64,000 nt of DNA from assembly GCA_022478985.1 (NCBI GenBank), contig JAKSZP010014529.1:62001-126000 (forward strand), given 5' to 3'. The notes below the pieces were generated by a model. The model saw only the letters and a list, made by a program, of their open reading frames with translations. It had not been told where the DNA came from and did not search any database. Positions 45,640-55,973 of this stretch are shown in pieces. This DNA is from Massospora cicadina. Lineage: Eukaryota > Entomophthoromycota > Entomophthoromycetes > Entomophthorales > Entomophthoraceae. The position numbers and the translations under genes are program-made. Every line of letters begins with the position of its first letter. The stretch's first letter is position 1.

Positions 45640-46830
45640 ATTAGGAAGAGGGTTAGAGGCTTTGGGGTGTTCCATATAGAATGCTTGCACCAACTTTCAA
45701 CAGTTGGCAAAATTACATTCACTAACCCAGCTGTTTTTGTATGAAGGGGACCCTATCAAGCCAACGGGTACTGACCAAGCGGTGGGATTGGCATGATGTT
45801 AAAATGCAACCACTTCAGATTTGACTGACTCCTTAAAATGACAGATTCAGATCCTTGGGTGGGTTATAGTTAAATGGAGAAAGCTGGGAGGTGTGGAAAA
45901 CCAGGTGCTGATTCTAGTGGGGAGTAAGCACCAAATGGAATGAGCCATTACCCAAATCTTTAACAACCTCATGGGGACCTGACCGCTTACTGGCGAATTT
46001 CTGTGAGGAGGCCTTGATGAACAGGTGTCGGGTTGAGCATTACCTGTGTACTATCTTGAAATTTGGAGTGGGCAGATGCTTTCAGTCAGAAATTGCATAT
46101 AGTCAGCAATCACTTTGGTAAGGTGTTTTAAACCAGAGAATGAGTAGCTCAAGTTTGTTGAACTACTCAGCCAAAGCGGGAACTTTAGGACGAAGACAGG
46201 GACCAAGAGAGAAGGAAGGATTGTACCCCAACGTTGCTTTATACAGAGAAACCCCATGGAGGCGTGTGAGGCATTATTGTAAGCAAACTGAGCCAATGGA
46301 AGATCATCCGCCCAGGTGTCCTATGCAGCGGTAGAATAACACCGGAGATACTGCTCCAGATTTTTTAACACATTCTGTCTGGCCATCCCGATTGGGATGA
46401 TATGCTGTGGATCAGCATGGTTGAATTTTTCAGAATGAACAGAAGGGCCATCAAAAAGCATGTAGTTAACTGTGGGCCCCTATCACTCATGAATTCCTGT
46501 GGTAAGCAAAACATAATAAAACAGTGGCGGAGAAACAGGCGAGCAGTTTTCTCTGAGGTGATATAAAAAATGGGATAGGGGATATCTAAAGCAAATCTGG
46601 TGACCCGATTTACAATGACCATGATCACATTGTGACCATTTGAGGTAGAGAGCTTGACTATAAAGTCAACTGACACCGATGTCCATGGCCACTGGGCCTG
46701 TTGCAGTGGGTGGAGAAGTTCGTTTTGCCCAGAGAGGTCCAATTTTGCTCTGCACAGGTCAAGCAACTCGCTATCCATGTGGAAATATCTTTGGAGATTC
46801 CAGGCCAATTTATGTTTGTTTCACCAAGTC
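45640..46830 (-). pseudogene. integrase and chromodomain fragment of chromovirus J
   Basis: The 147-codon minus-strand frame 46808-46365 reads WTSVSVDFIVKLS (first catalytic D), NRVTRFA and MSDRGPQLTT (second catalytic D). An 81-codon frame (46296-46051) continues with AYNNASHASMGF. Further on, about 45745-45670, the frame reads NSWVSECNFANC then KLVQAFYMEHP, the C-terminal half of a chromodomain (E-x-x-W ... N ... LV-x-x-FY-x-x-HP). Stops separate the parts. Confidence 0.82.
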
Positions 46831-47129
46831 AAGACATTTTTTCACGCTGAGGTGACCAAACTCTAAAGGATTATGATAAGCCTGGATCAATTTAGTGTGA
46901 ATATGGGGAGGCACCCACAACTGAGACCAAAACATAATTCCTTTCACCCCCATCAAGTAGTGGGAGCGCTTTTTCCCTGGATCTTAAAGCCAAACTGACA
47001 GCTCCAATTTTATAGGACAAGTCTTTTGATGAGCCAAACCTGATCTGACAGGGGGCAGTCAGGTCCAGATCTGCAGATAAAATTACAGGTGAGGTAATAG
47101 ATAAGCTTTATGTTGGTGGATCATTCTGG

Positions 47130-48500
47130 TGGCTCTTACTCCTCCGCCTCAGTGGGACATAAGGCGGGATTCCAGCTCAGGAAATCAGGAAGGACGTTCA
47201 GTGACCCCTTTGCAAACTCGTACTTAAAGTTAAAGCTACATTGGTCATGATAAGTCTGGGCCTGAAAGTGTTCCAGCTTCTGCAGTTTACAGAAGTACAT
47301 AAAGGCTTGGTGGTCCAACTGCACTGTCACCTCATGCAAAGCGCCCTGCAGTAGTTGCCGCCAATGGGTTAATGCCCATGATACAGCCGCCAGCTTCAAG
47401 TCATAAATAGCTCAGTTCTTCTCTGGGACGTAAACTTGTGGGAAAATATGCTACGTGATGCTCATCACTCTTGTGTTCCTGCAACAAAACTGCTCACACT
47501 GCTGTTGACGAGGCGTCACATGTGACAATGAAGGGTTTGGTTTCATCAGCATGCTTGAGCACTGGCGGCAACACAAATGCATGTTTGATAGGTTGAATGC
47601 CTGCTGGCATTCTGTGGTCCAACGATATGGGATATTCTTGTCAGTGAGGGTGTACAATGGCGCAGCAATTGTAAAAGGGCAGGAGAAAATTTATTTAGGA
47701 AAATGATAGTGCCCAAGAAGCTCTGCAACTGCTTCTTGGTCGTTGGGGTGGACCACTTAAGGATGGCTTCAGATTCTCAGGGAAGAATCGCATAACTATT
47801 TTAAAATCATGTTACCCAAGAAGGTAACCTCATTGCGGAAAAACTAGCACTTAAATGGCTTCACAATTAGGCCCACCTTGTGCAGAGCGGCAAGCAAAGC
47901 CTTCAAATCTATGGTGTGCTGTTTGGGGGTTGGGGAGTGGATGAGGATATCGTCAATGAAGCAACTGCACATGCGCTGCGCAGATCCCCCAGCACATCAT
48001 TGATCATCCACTGGAATGTGTCAGGCGCTTTCTTTAGCCAAAAGGCATGACATGAGATTGGAATATGTCCCACCTCATACAGAGAGCAGCAAGACATTTT
48101 TGAACTACAGTTACCCATATTTGTTTGAAGGCGTTCACCAAATCAAGTTTTGAAAATGCTTTTGACTGCGCAATCGCTTGGGCAATTGTTTGTTCCAATG
48201 GAAGTGGGTAGGCTCGTGGACTTTGACTTTGTTGAGGTAACCATAATCCACACATGGGCGCAGTGTGCCATCAGCCTTCTTCGCAAACACAATGGAGAGA
48301 TGGCTGGAGAGGCCTCCTTGAAGAGCCATACCTTTGCAAGCATGTCGTCAATACACACAATCAATGCCACAGTTTCTTCCCCTTTATGGGGATATAGTGG
48401 ACTATTGATGTTGACCACCTGCACTGTCATGCGGAACTTAAGGTCATATTTTGAATGTGGCGGAAGTTGAGCAGCTTTTTTCCATATCAAAGATCCCCTT
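47130..48500 (-). pseudogene. reverse transcriptase and RNase H of chromovirus J
   Basis: RT: a 115-codon frame (48490-48143) covers the region before and into the fingers; a neighbouring frame has RPCVDYGYLNK and FSKLDLVNAFKQI near 48270-48130, with the catalytic aspartate in KLDL. The MPFG-like block is near 48050. The Y-x-D-D block near 47960 is frameshifted. RNase H is in the 87-codon frame 47399-47136 (MKLAAVSWALTHWRQLLQGA, VQLDHQAFMYF). Frameshifts separate the parts. Confidence 0.82.
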
Positions 48501-49190
48501 ATAAGCCATCAGAGATGGGGGAAAATCAGGAGGCAAGTCCATGGGTGTAGCGAGTGTGCAAATGGTACTTCTGTTCCGTGCTTTATATAAAGTGTCAAAT
48601 AGTGAGAGCTCACCACCAACCTGAGCATTTTCAGAATAGCATGTTTGAGGTCAAGGTAACCTCCACTTGTTGGAATCATTACCAACCCACACCAAAGATA
48701 ATTGGGAATATGAGGTCATACATAGCTGATAAATATTCACAGGATTTGAAAAAGCCCACCCAGAATGGAACTGGATGACGCATCTTGTAAGATGAATGTA
48801 TGGCAGATGATGCAACCAACACCTCCGGCCCAACCTCCAAGTTCAATTCCAACTGTTGCGCCAACTGCAAATTATGAAATTTTTGGACACCTCTGTGTCT
48901 ACCAGAGCCTCAAATGACACCCAGTGTGTGCCAAGATGGATTATCACTAATAGCAGGAAATAAACATGGTCCTGCTTGTGGGCAAGCATTTTTGGAGTTG
49001 CTGAACAGATGGCAGTAACTAATGGAAGGAGGGAAAAATCTTATACAAGCTCATTATGGCTTTCTCCAGTGTCTTTATCAGACAACATTAAGCTCAAGGT
49101 TGGTTCCTGAATGTCATGACCTATGGTAGCTATAATTGGGCTGAACTTGGCCAACTGAAAAGAGGTTGGGTGCTGTTTTGGGAAAACCCA
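48501..49190 (-). pseudogene. protease of chromovirus J; no gag before it
   Basis: On the minus strand near 48925-48890 the frame reads FEALVDTEVSKNF, the retropepsin box with D-T-G changed to D-T-E. NLQLAQQLEL in a neighbouring frame follows, as expected for chromovirus proteases. Between this box and the 5' LTR start at 49191 there are only about 230 bp with broken frames, too little for a gag. In element B the same interval holds about 900 bp of gag. CCATGTG at 49188-49194 suggests a primer binding site starting TGGGTTTTCCC on the minus strand. Confidence 0.68.
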
Positions 49191-49816
49191 TGTGACATCC
49201 CACCAAAAGGGTGAGGTGAAGAGGTTCTTAAATATGGGTCACTCATTATGTTATGGAGTGTGCTAATAATAATATTAGACTGACATGAAACTCTGAGTGA
49301 GTTATTACCCAAAACCCAATCCAGAATTCTGTGGGCACAGATGTCCTAAATGACGTTTTAAAGATGAAAATACCGGCCATGAAGACCAGCCAGGTGGTGC
49401 CTAAAATTGGGAACATTTCACTCTTAAATATGAGTAATTGTTAACCCTTTCAATGATTTAATGCATATATTTGTCCAAAAAATGAGATTTACATATATTT
49501 ATTTCAAAATTCATCAAATATTTATATTATGACAAGGACCAAAATGAGCTTAAAAAAGTGTGAACATCAGCTAAAAGAACTTTGCAAAATTTATTGGCCA
49601 AAAATAGAGGAGTTTTTTTGAAAATCAGTGAAGGTTTAAAGACCATAATTAGTGTCTATTGTGTATTTTGCTAATTATATATGAAATATAAGATAGGGAA
49701 AATTAAGAAAATGGAGCAACAATGGCACCTGTTGGTGACCGCTGCTTATAAGATCTCTGGGGAAAATTACATTGTTTGTGAACCTGCCAACAGGAAGGAT
49801 TTCAAATTAAGCTGTT
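49191..49816 (-). repeat. 5' LTR of chromovirus J, inner part
   Basis: Begins TGTGACATCCC on the plus strand and runs to the LINE G target site. It includes about 195 bp (near 49445-49640) not present in the 3' LTR. The remaining LTR is 55092-55594. Confidence 0.83.
49801..49816. repeat. target-site duplication of LINE G
   Basis: TTCAAATTAAGCTGTT at 49801-49816 is repeated exactly at 55076-55091. The uninterrupted J 3' LTR has the single-copy counterpart TTCGAAACAAGCTGTC near 45016. Confidence 0.95.
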
Positions 49817-49911
49817 TGACTTTTCTTTCTCGTTGCAATCACTTTTGCAACCTACTCAATTCAAGACTAAATCTAGTTTGATAATCTCACAGAGTAGATT
49901 AGTCTGCGCCC

Positions 49912-51320
49912 ATGTCAGGGAGCAGTTGGGCAAGCAAGGTAAGAGGAGCAGGTAAAAGGCCCACGGCCTCCAATGTTCAAAAACGCCCCGGAGAATTCGG
50001 TGGAATAGACAAAAATCTTAAAAAACCAGCAGTCACAATTTCCCTGGAGATACTCTTGTGGCAAGCACGATGCAACCAGTACATCAACACGCCACACTCC
50101 CAGCCACTTTCGTCGGTGGAATTTGGAGTCTGTGTGTATCTGGACATCCAAAAATGGCCTTATGGGAAAAATTTTGTGAAGATGTACACAAAGTTTTCCC
50201 GACTGTGTGTACATTGCACCTCACTCCATGTCGTGCAGTTGGCTGGACCTAGGTTTCAAAAGCAAAAAAGCAGCAGACGAGGCTGCAGCAGTGCGCATAG
50301 TGGTTGACCTCTCCGAAGGGCAACAGGTTATCAAAACCAAATGCACCAGATGGACAAAATCAAACCAAATTTTCCTCACGTTTGACTTTTTGTCTACAAC
50401 GTAAAACGTGACATTTTGGAACAACACCTGAAAGATGGTCTCGCCATATACAGCAAAATACAATCTTTTGAAATGCAATGCTTCATGCTGATACCACACC
50501 TGTGCACTGGCAAAGCCATCGCAGTTCTTACCCCAACTGAGGAGATCGTGAAGGACCTAACCCAGATCCCGCACTCCACCTTTATTGATATCACAGGACA
50601 TACCACCCACCCATTCCAGGTGACCGTGGACAGCGCGCCCCCATTTGCACCCACTGTGACATGTTCAGCCATAAGGCACATGCATGCCCCATCAAGGAGG
50701 GCGTCACATTCCAAGAGCACCCCTCGGCGGCCATGGCCAATGGAGAGGCGCACTATGAACCAACCGCAAGCACCAAGGAGGCTTTCCCGTGGGGAGCACA
50801 AGGCTGCTACCTATTGGTAAAGCCTATCTCCCCACAAGAATGGAAGAAGGCTAAGCAGGCCCATAGGGCTGCGGCCAAAGAAACAGCCAAGGCCACCACC
50901 GCTATCCCACATTCACAACACCAGGAGGACATGGAGACCTTCGCAGTGAAAGCAACTTGGGAATCCATCAACCAATCAGATTGGGAAGCCCATGCCGAGT
51001 GGGCCACTCAATCTAAGGATCCAATGAGAGATTTGATCTCACCCAATCATTGCACCCAAGCTCCAGTCAAAACTGACTTGGGACCTATCCCAACTGAAAA
51101 ATTTTTTTGACCCGCTCAACGGTGAACCAAACTCATCCACACCGCACAAAAATTCGTCCAACATTGGGAAAACAAAAAGCAAAGGCCAAAGCCAATGCGA
51201 CTCTCCACAAATATCAACAAAAACTCTGATAGCGTTGCTGCTAACACCTGCGCTGCTGTAAAAGCCCGTGGGGACCTAGAAGAGGCTGGTGGGCCTGGGG
51301 GCCCACCCCCTCGCACCTAA
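49912..51320 (+). pseudogene. LINE G ORF1: CCHC RNA-binding protein
   Basis: Starts MSGSSWASKVRGAGKRP at 49912, 95 bp inside the element. The first frame runs to about 50250 with a VEFGVCVYLDIQKWPYGK block; a frameshift leads into 50207-50404, then others. The knuckle near 50645-50690 (C..C then FSHKAHACPIKEG) is split by a frameshift. The last frame (50661-51110) is alanine- and lysine-rich with helix-forming character. Sequence close to PPPRT-stop ends it at 51318-51320, in phase with ORF2. Likely chaperone for element RNA. Confidence 0.85.
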
Positions 51321-51327
51321 GGTGCGA
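51311..51327 (+). promoter_or_regulatory. hairpin around the ORF1 stop of LINE G
   Basis: TCGCACC-TAA-GGTGCGA: perfect seven-base arms with the ORF1 stop as a three-base loop. The ORF2 frame is in phase and has an ATG at 51327-51329, six bases after the stop, whose A is the last base of the right arm. Confidence 0.65.
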
Positions 51328-54300
51328 TGGGGGAAACCTTCACTTTAGGGACGTTGAATATCGCCGGACTCAAGGCCTCCCTGTCCCAGGCTAGGAAACT
51401 GAGTTTTTTACAACACAATTTAACCATGAATATACTGGCCATCCAGGAGTCCCACTGTCCACGAGGTACCGAGGAAACTTAAAAAACAATGCTCCTCCCA
51501 TCCCTATCCTTTTGGTTGAAGATGTGGGGTGCTAATTCGGAAAAGTAATTTTTTCAAATTTGTATCCTCAGAAACATTCCTAAATGGCCGAGTGCTCATT
51601 GTCACCTTCTTGAGGGCCAATATAGATCACGCAATCATCAACATCTATGCCCCAAACGGTGCACACAAGCATTGGGAATTTTTCTCTTCAGTCAAATCCC
51701 TCCCACTACCCCCTGATTCTTTCCTAGTTGGCGACATGAACTGTTGGCTAACCTCACCAACGGACCAGTGGCCTCCCTCACCCCACGCCCCACAGCGTCA
51801 CGTAGAACTACGTGTTCTAAAGGCCACCCTTGGGTTAATGGATGCGCTGCTGTGACATGCCCCGCTGCTCAAAAACATGATGCGTCCCCATATCCACAAC
51901 GGCCAATTAAGGTCCATGACACGTATTGACCTTATTCTAATGCCAGCAAAACTCCAACCCCACATCTCCCACTTCAAAACAACAAAAATGGAATTCTCTG
52001 ACCACCAACTGGTCTCGATAACCTACCGCCTACCTGTCACAGTTGCTAAGGCCCCACATTGGTGCAAAATCTGCCCCCCTGAGATCACGTCGCCAGGATT
52101 TTCCACGTGGGTGGAAGAGGCAACTTTGGCAAAAAAGTTTTTTGCACCATTTTGCGCGGACCCCATTTCCACATGGGCAACTTTCAAAGAGGACACCATC
52201 CGCCACTCTCACCATCTCTCCTCCAAATGCTCACGAGCCACATAGGCGGTTATCTCGCGCACTCTGGAAGAATTGGCACACTTGGAGTCCAACATTCCAG
52301 CTACAGGATACAGCCCTGCATGGGGCCGGAAGTGGGTGGAGGCAGCCTCCCACCTCAACGCACTCAAAAGGCAACACAAACATTAGGTTTGTGTTCAATA
52401 CAGGGCCACAAACATCACAAAAGGTGACAAGTGCACCGCATATTTCTTTAAAAAAAATTTCACCACGCCAGAGCGTGTCCTGCACACAGGTGCGAAGATT
52501 GGATAATTCCATTATGGACACACCGGCTGAAGTGGCAATCAAAATACAAAAATATTACTCTGAGTTATACCAAGCCAAACCAATTCAGCTGGCTGAAGTG
52601 GCAGAATTTCTCAACCAAGCTCATATCCGCACCATTTTCCGATACATGGAAATACAGAATTTAATTACTCTGAACAAATTATGGACAGCCATTCGCGGTG
52701 CACCAAACCAAAAATGCCTAGGCCCAGGTGGCATTCCATATGAGTTCTACAAAAAAAATTTCAAATATATATCCCCATTGCTGCTCGCCTCACTTAACCA
52801 AAGCCTGTTGGAAACGCGCCTCCTACCAGGAGGACATGAGGCCTTTACTGTCACACTCTTCAAGAAAGGGGATAAGCTTGACTTAGCCAACTGGCGCCCC
52901 ATTTCTCTAACAAACACAGACACCAAAGTTTAACAAAAATCATGGCTAACCGTTTAGGGACTGTAGCATCTGCCACCATCTCCCCAGAACAATTCAGTTT
53001 TATCCCCAGAAGGTCGATTTGGGATAATGTGCACTCCGTGGCTAATGCATGTCAGTCCACAGCCTCTGGGGCACTGGTATTTTTGGACCAACAAAAGGCC
53101 TATGTTAGAGTAAACTGGGAATACCTAAGGGCCTGCCTCCATCAATTCCGCCTACCCCCCGCTTCATCAACTGGGTGATGCTGCTCACGGAATCTGCAAC
53201 AATGGCAGTGCGTGGCCCAGGCTTCCTAACGGAAGTAGTCCGCCCTCAAAGGGGCTTGCGACAAGGGGCCCCCTCAGCCCACTCTTATACAACTTCAGCC
53301 TTGACCCACTACTGCGAAATGTGAATTACCAACTCACTGGGGTCCATGTGCCAGGCCAAACCCCAGTCAAGATGATGGCATTTGCAGATGACTGCGTGGT
53401 GGGGGTGTCTAATAATAAAGATGCACGCGCGCTTGAAGCCCTCATCCAGGAATATTCCCGGGTAAGCAACGCGGCACTGAACGCCTCCAAAACCGAAATC
53501 ATCCTCCTTGGTCGGTTTCAGAACCGCTGGGCCCCAGCAATTAGTTCCCAACCCGGGCGCACCTGCTCGCCCACGTCCACGCCTTACTAACTCAACACAC
53601 ACCGCTCCACTGGTGCTCCCCTTCGTGCCACGTCCTACCATAGGACCGGTGTGCCATCTGGGCATGTGGATGGAGGCAGGCGGATACGCGTCAGCAGTAA
53701 AGGAGTGCCATATACTGGACAACGTGACGAAGAGAATCGCCTCTCTCAGAGCCCACCCTACTACCCTCACTGGCAGGGTTGTTATTGCCAACTCTATGCT
53801 CCTATCCAAAGTCTGGTTCGGAGCCCACGCCATCCCCTTCTCCCCAAGCTTCTTCAAATCCCTGTATGCCTTGCTGCAAGGATGGCTTTGGTCATGCCGC
53901 CCTCCACCAGTATGGCTAGAGGTCATGTTTGGCCCCCATCATCAAGGTGGCATGGGCCTGTTGACTTCAAAGCCCATGCTGCCAAGATCCTGGGCACCTG
54001 GATCGCGGCTGTCACCACTCCTACACTCCCATCCCAACACTGGTCCCGCGTGGCCCGCTCCAACTTCTCCTGAGCCTTGGGCCTCAACAATCTATCAAAC
54101 CCCCACTCCCTGATGAAATACCTGGCATCACACACATCGGCCACAGGTCTTCATGGGACTAAAACCCACTACAAACGAATCCTCCTCTCCATGCGAAGCG
54201 CAGAGTGGAGAATTCGTATTAGCGGACATACAACCCAAAGAGGCCGCCCCTCTCTTCAGTTCACACAAGAGGTACAGGGGCTACCCATCCATGATGGCGT

Positions 54301-54949
54301 GATCCCCATTCGGCCCCATGTCCTATCCAGGGTGGACTACCTGGACATGATGGACATCCCTTATTCCACTGAGACCCAAAAAACTATCTGGAAATACGCA
54401 CACCATCCTCTGTTGCAGCCTCAAGTCCGCTCCCATGTGTGGCGCTGCCTGAGGCGGGTATATCGTACAGCTGAGCGCTCTAACGCTTTACACTCATCCT
54501 GTGTCGTGTGTGTCCAGTATGGAACGCTGTTCCACCGCCTGGAGAAGTGCCCCACCTCTAAAGTGATATGGCGCGAAGTTCAACGTCTGCTGGGCCAGGG
54601 TCAAACGCATCCCTTCAGTCTGTCAAGGGATATGTTTGCTCTATCAATGGCCTCCTCCCTTCCACCCTCCCTCCGTGCTCTGGTGGTTGCAATTGCCATG
54701 TGGACCATCCACACGATTGTCTTAGATGCCATCGCAGGCTCCACCCCCATCCTCCCTTAAACTGTCCAAAGATTCTGGTCTCATTTGGTGGACCACTTTC
54801 AAGCGTGGATGTTTGGATACCTCCCACCACGTCGCCAACAGCTGGTCTCCTCCTGGTTCCCAGTCTGGTTCATCAAATCAGACCCCTTCTTCAACACGTG
54901 CTCAATAGTGGCTATGGCCCCTTCACACGTTCCCTCCCCCTCCCCATAA
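51321..54949 (+). pseudogene. LINE G ORF2: endonuclease-reverse transcriptase
   Basis: Endonuclease: LGTLNIAGLKA near 51350, AIQESHCPRG near 51440, GDMNCW near 51733 and FSDHQLVS near 51994, the usual E, D-x-N and S-D-H active-site blocks. RT: GAPNQKCLGPGGIP near 52700, a 296-codon frame (52043-52933) ending in NWRPISLTNTDTK, a one-base deletion near 52930, then RRSIWDN, LVFLDQQKAYVRVNW (family YDRV, here YVRV), LRQGAPSAHSYTT-like frameshifted DPLSP, and FADDCVVG near 53380. A 227-codon frame (54077-54760) holds the C-terminal zinc motif CVVCVQYGTLFHRLEKCP (CX2CX7HX4C). No RNase H. Ends at TAA 54947-54949. Confidence 0.9.
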
Positions 54950-55075
54950 GTGGCGTTCCCGCTGGCAACAAGAGATAGCATCGCTTCTCCGGGGTGCCTC
55001 CCCCAGTACTAAGTTTATCTGTCCTGAGTCATATTTGGAAGTGTCCGTCCCATGGTCGGCCTTCCCCACAATAAA
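54950..55075 (+). other. LINE G 3' UTR and tail
   Basis: Ends GTCGGCCTTCCCCACAATAAA. The phrase CTTCCCC-A-AATAAA (or a variant) closes F, H and I as well. It is the likely recognition end for target-primed reverse transcription and doubles as a polyadenylation signal. Confidence 0.75.
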
Positions 55076-55091
55076 TTCAAATTAAGCTGTT

Positions 55092-55594
55092 GGATTGGGT
55101 AGTAAACTTAATTTTCAACCAACATTGGTCTGGACTGCTTAGCCAAATTTGTTTTGGGCTCTTTACTCAAATTTAATGTTTTTGTCACATACATGCATTT
55201 GCTATGGTGATGACGTTTTGGGTGGATGGAATAATGCTGCCAGGGCCAAGCCACATAAGGCTGGACCCAGTTGGTGGTGAAGGGGTTGATCACCCCTGTA
55301 CCAGTTGGAGGTGGGTGTGACTTTGGCACAATGGTGGGATCTTAGCAGGTTTGTGGTGTTTTGCGCAATTTTACCACCTCCTGGCAAATTTACCAAATGT
55401 TGTACCAGCTCAGTAAGGATAACGCTGGGAGAGGCACTGCCACTCTCAGAGGGTACGCCATGACACACCTCTCATCCACCACATGGGCCATATCCCCTGA
55501 ATGGTGAGATGCACAGATGCCGGCCTTTGCTTTTTTGAGCGGAATAGGATTTGCTCCTGATCCAAACAGAGTAAGTTTCTGTCTGATGCTTACA
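55092..55594 (-). repeat. 5' LTR of chromovirus J, outer part
   Basis: Continues the LTR interrupted at 49816 and ends ATGCTTACA at 55594, as does the 3' LTR at 45534. Aligns along its full length with about 45030-45534. Confidence 0.85.
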
Positions 55595-55956
55595 TTCTGG
55601 CACATATGAGTAGCTCAGCGAATAGCAAAGTTTCTAAGTGACGATTGGATGCTATTTTATTTTCACTCCTCTGAACCCTTTTAGGTCTATAAAATGGTTG
55701 TGATTTTATTTAGGAAGTTGAACTAATTTTGAGAAGGCAAGAGGGAAGATGGCAAGGTCAGTTTGCCAATTTCGCTGTGGGTCTGAAACAACCCTATCAC
55801 CTTGGAATGAATTATTTGGTTTATTAGTGGAAGTAGAACCATTACTACAGTTAAAAGGGTTTCACCAAGAACTAGTTCCCAATTTTATGCCTAAAAGTTG
55901 AAGGAGTTGACACCAAGACATTCTTACTACCCAGTCAAACTACTGATGGTCTGACA
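55595..55956 (-). repeat. gypsy E 5' LTR, piece 3 of 3
   Basis: CTCCTCTGAACCC...TATAAAATGG matches CCCTCTGACCCTATAAAAGG in the D LTR; CACCAAGAACT matches CACCAAGAATT; and it ends GGTCTGACA like TTGTCTGACA in D. It is therefore the outer end of the E 5' LTR, continuing piece 2 across chromovirus J. Seventeen bases separate it from element D. Confidence 0.75.
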
Positions 55957-55968
55957 CTTGGTTTCATG

Positions 55969-55973
55969 CTGTT
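55969..55973. repeat. target-site duplication of element D
   Basis: CTGTT at 55969-55973 and CTGTG at 62288-62292 flank the D LTRs; four of five bases match. Confidence 0.65.

Larger units (their letters stand above)
49817..55075 (+). mobile_element. LINE G, full length, best-preserved copy
   Basis: 5259 bp between exact 16-bp duplications, inserted in the 5' LTR of chromovirus J. The 5' end is TGACTTTTCTTTCTCG and the 3' end is CTTCCCCACAATAAA with no long poly(A). It carries ORF1 with a CCHC knuckle and ORF2 with endonuclease, RT and a C-terminal zinc motif. It has the longest open frames of the four LINEs (for example 296 and 227 codons in ORF2), though several frameshifts remain. Confidence 0.95.
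44601..55594 (-). mobile_element. Ty3/gypsy chromovirus J, gag-less, split by LINE G
   Basis: Reads leftward. The 5' LTR is 49191-49816 joined to 55092-55594 around LINE G; the 3' LTR is 44601-45534. Between them only protease, RT, RNase H, integrase and a chromodomain fragment fit: there are about 230 bp between the 5' LTR and the protease, so no gag. Without LINE G it is about 5.7 kb. It sits in the 5' LTR of gypsy E, whose sequence continues on both sides. The outer left end is decayed and no clean target duplication was found. Confidence 0.87.

Noticed and set aside
52043..52933. 296-codon frame as an intact gene
   Set aside because: Its first half is out of phase with the endonuclease frame before it and it ends at a one-base deletion inside the RT; it is a fragment of LINE G ORF2.
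55740..55960. Possible plus-strand gypsy protease end (phrase like LGMNYLV)
   Set aside because: The same stretch aligns better with the terminal part of the D LTR, including CACCAAGAA and the CTGACA end, and completes the expected E LTR length.
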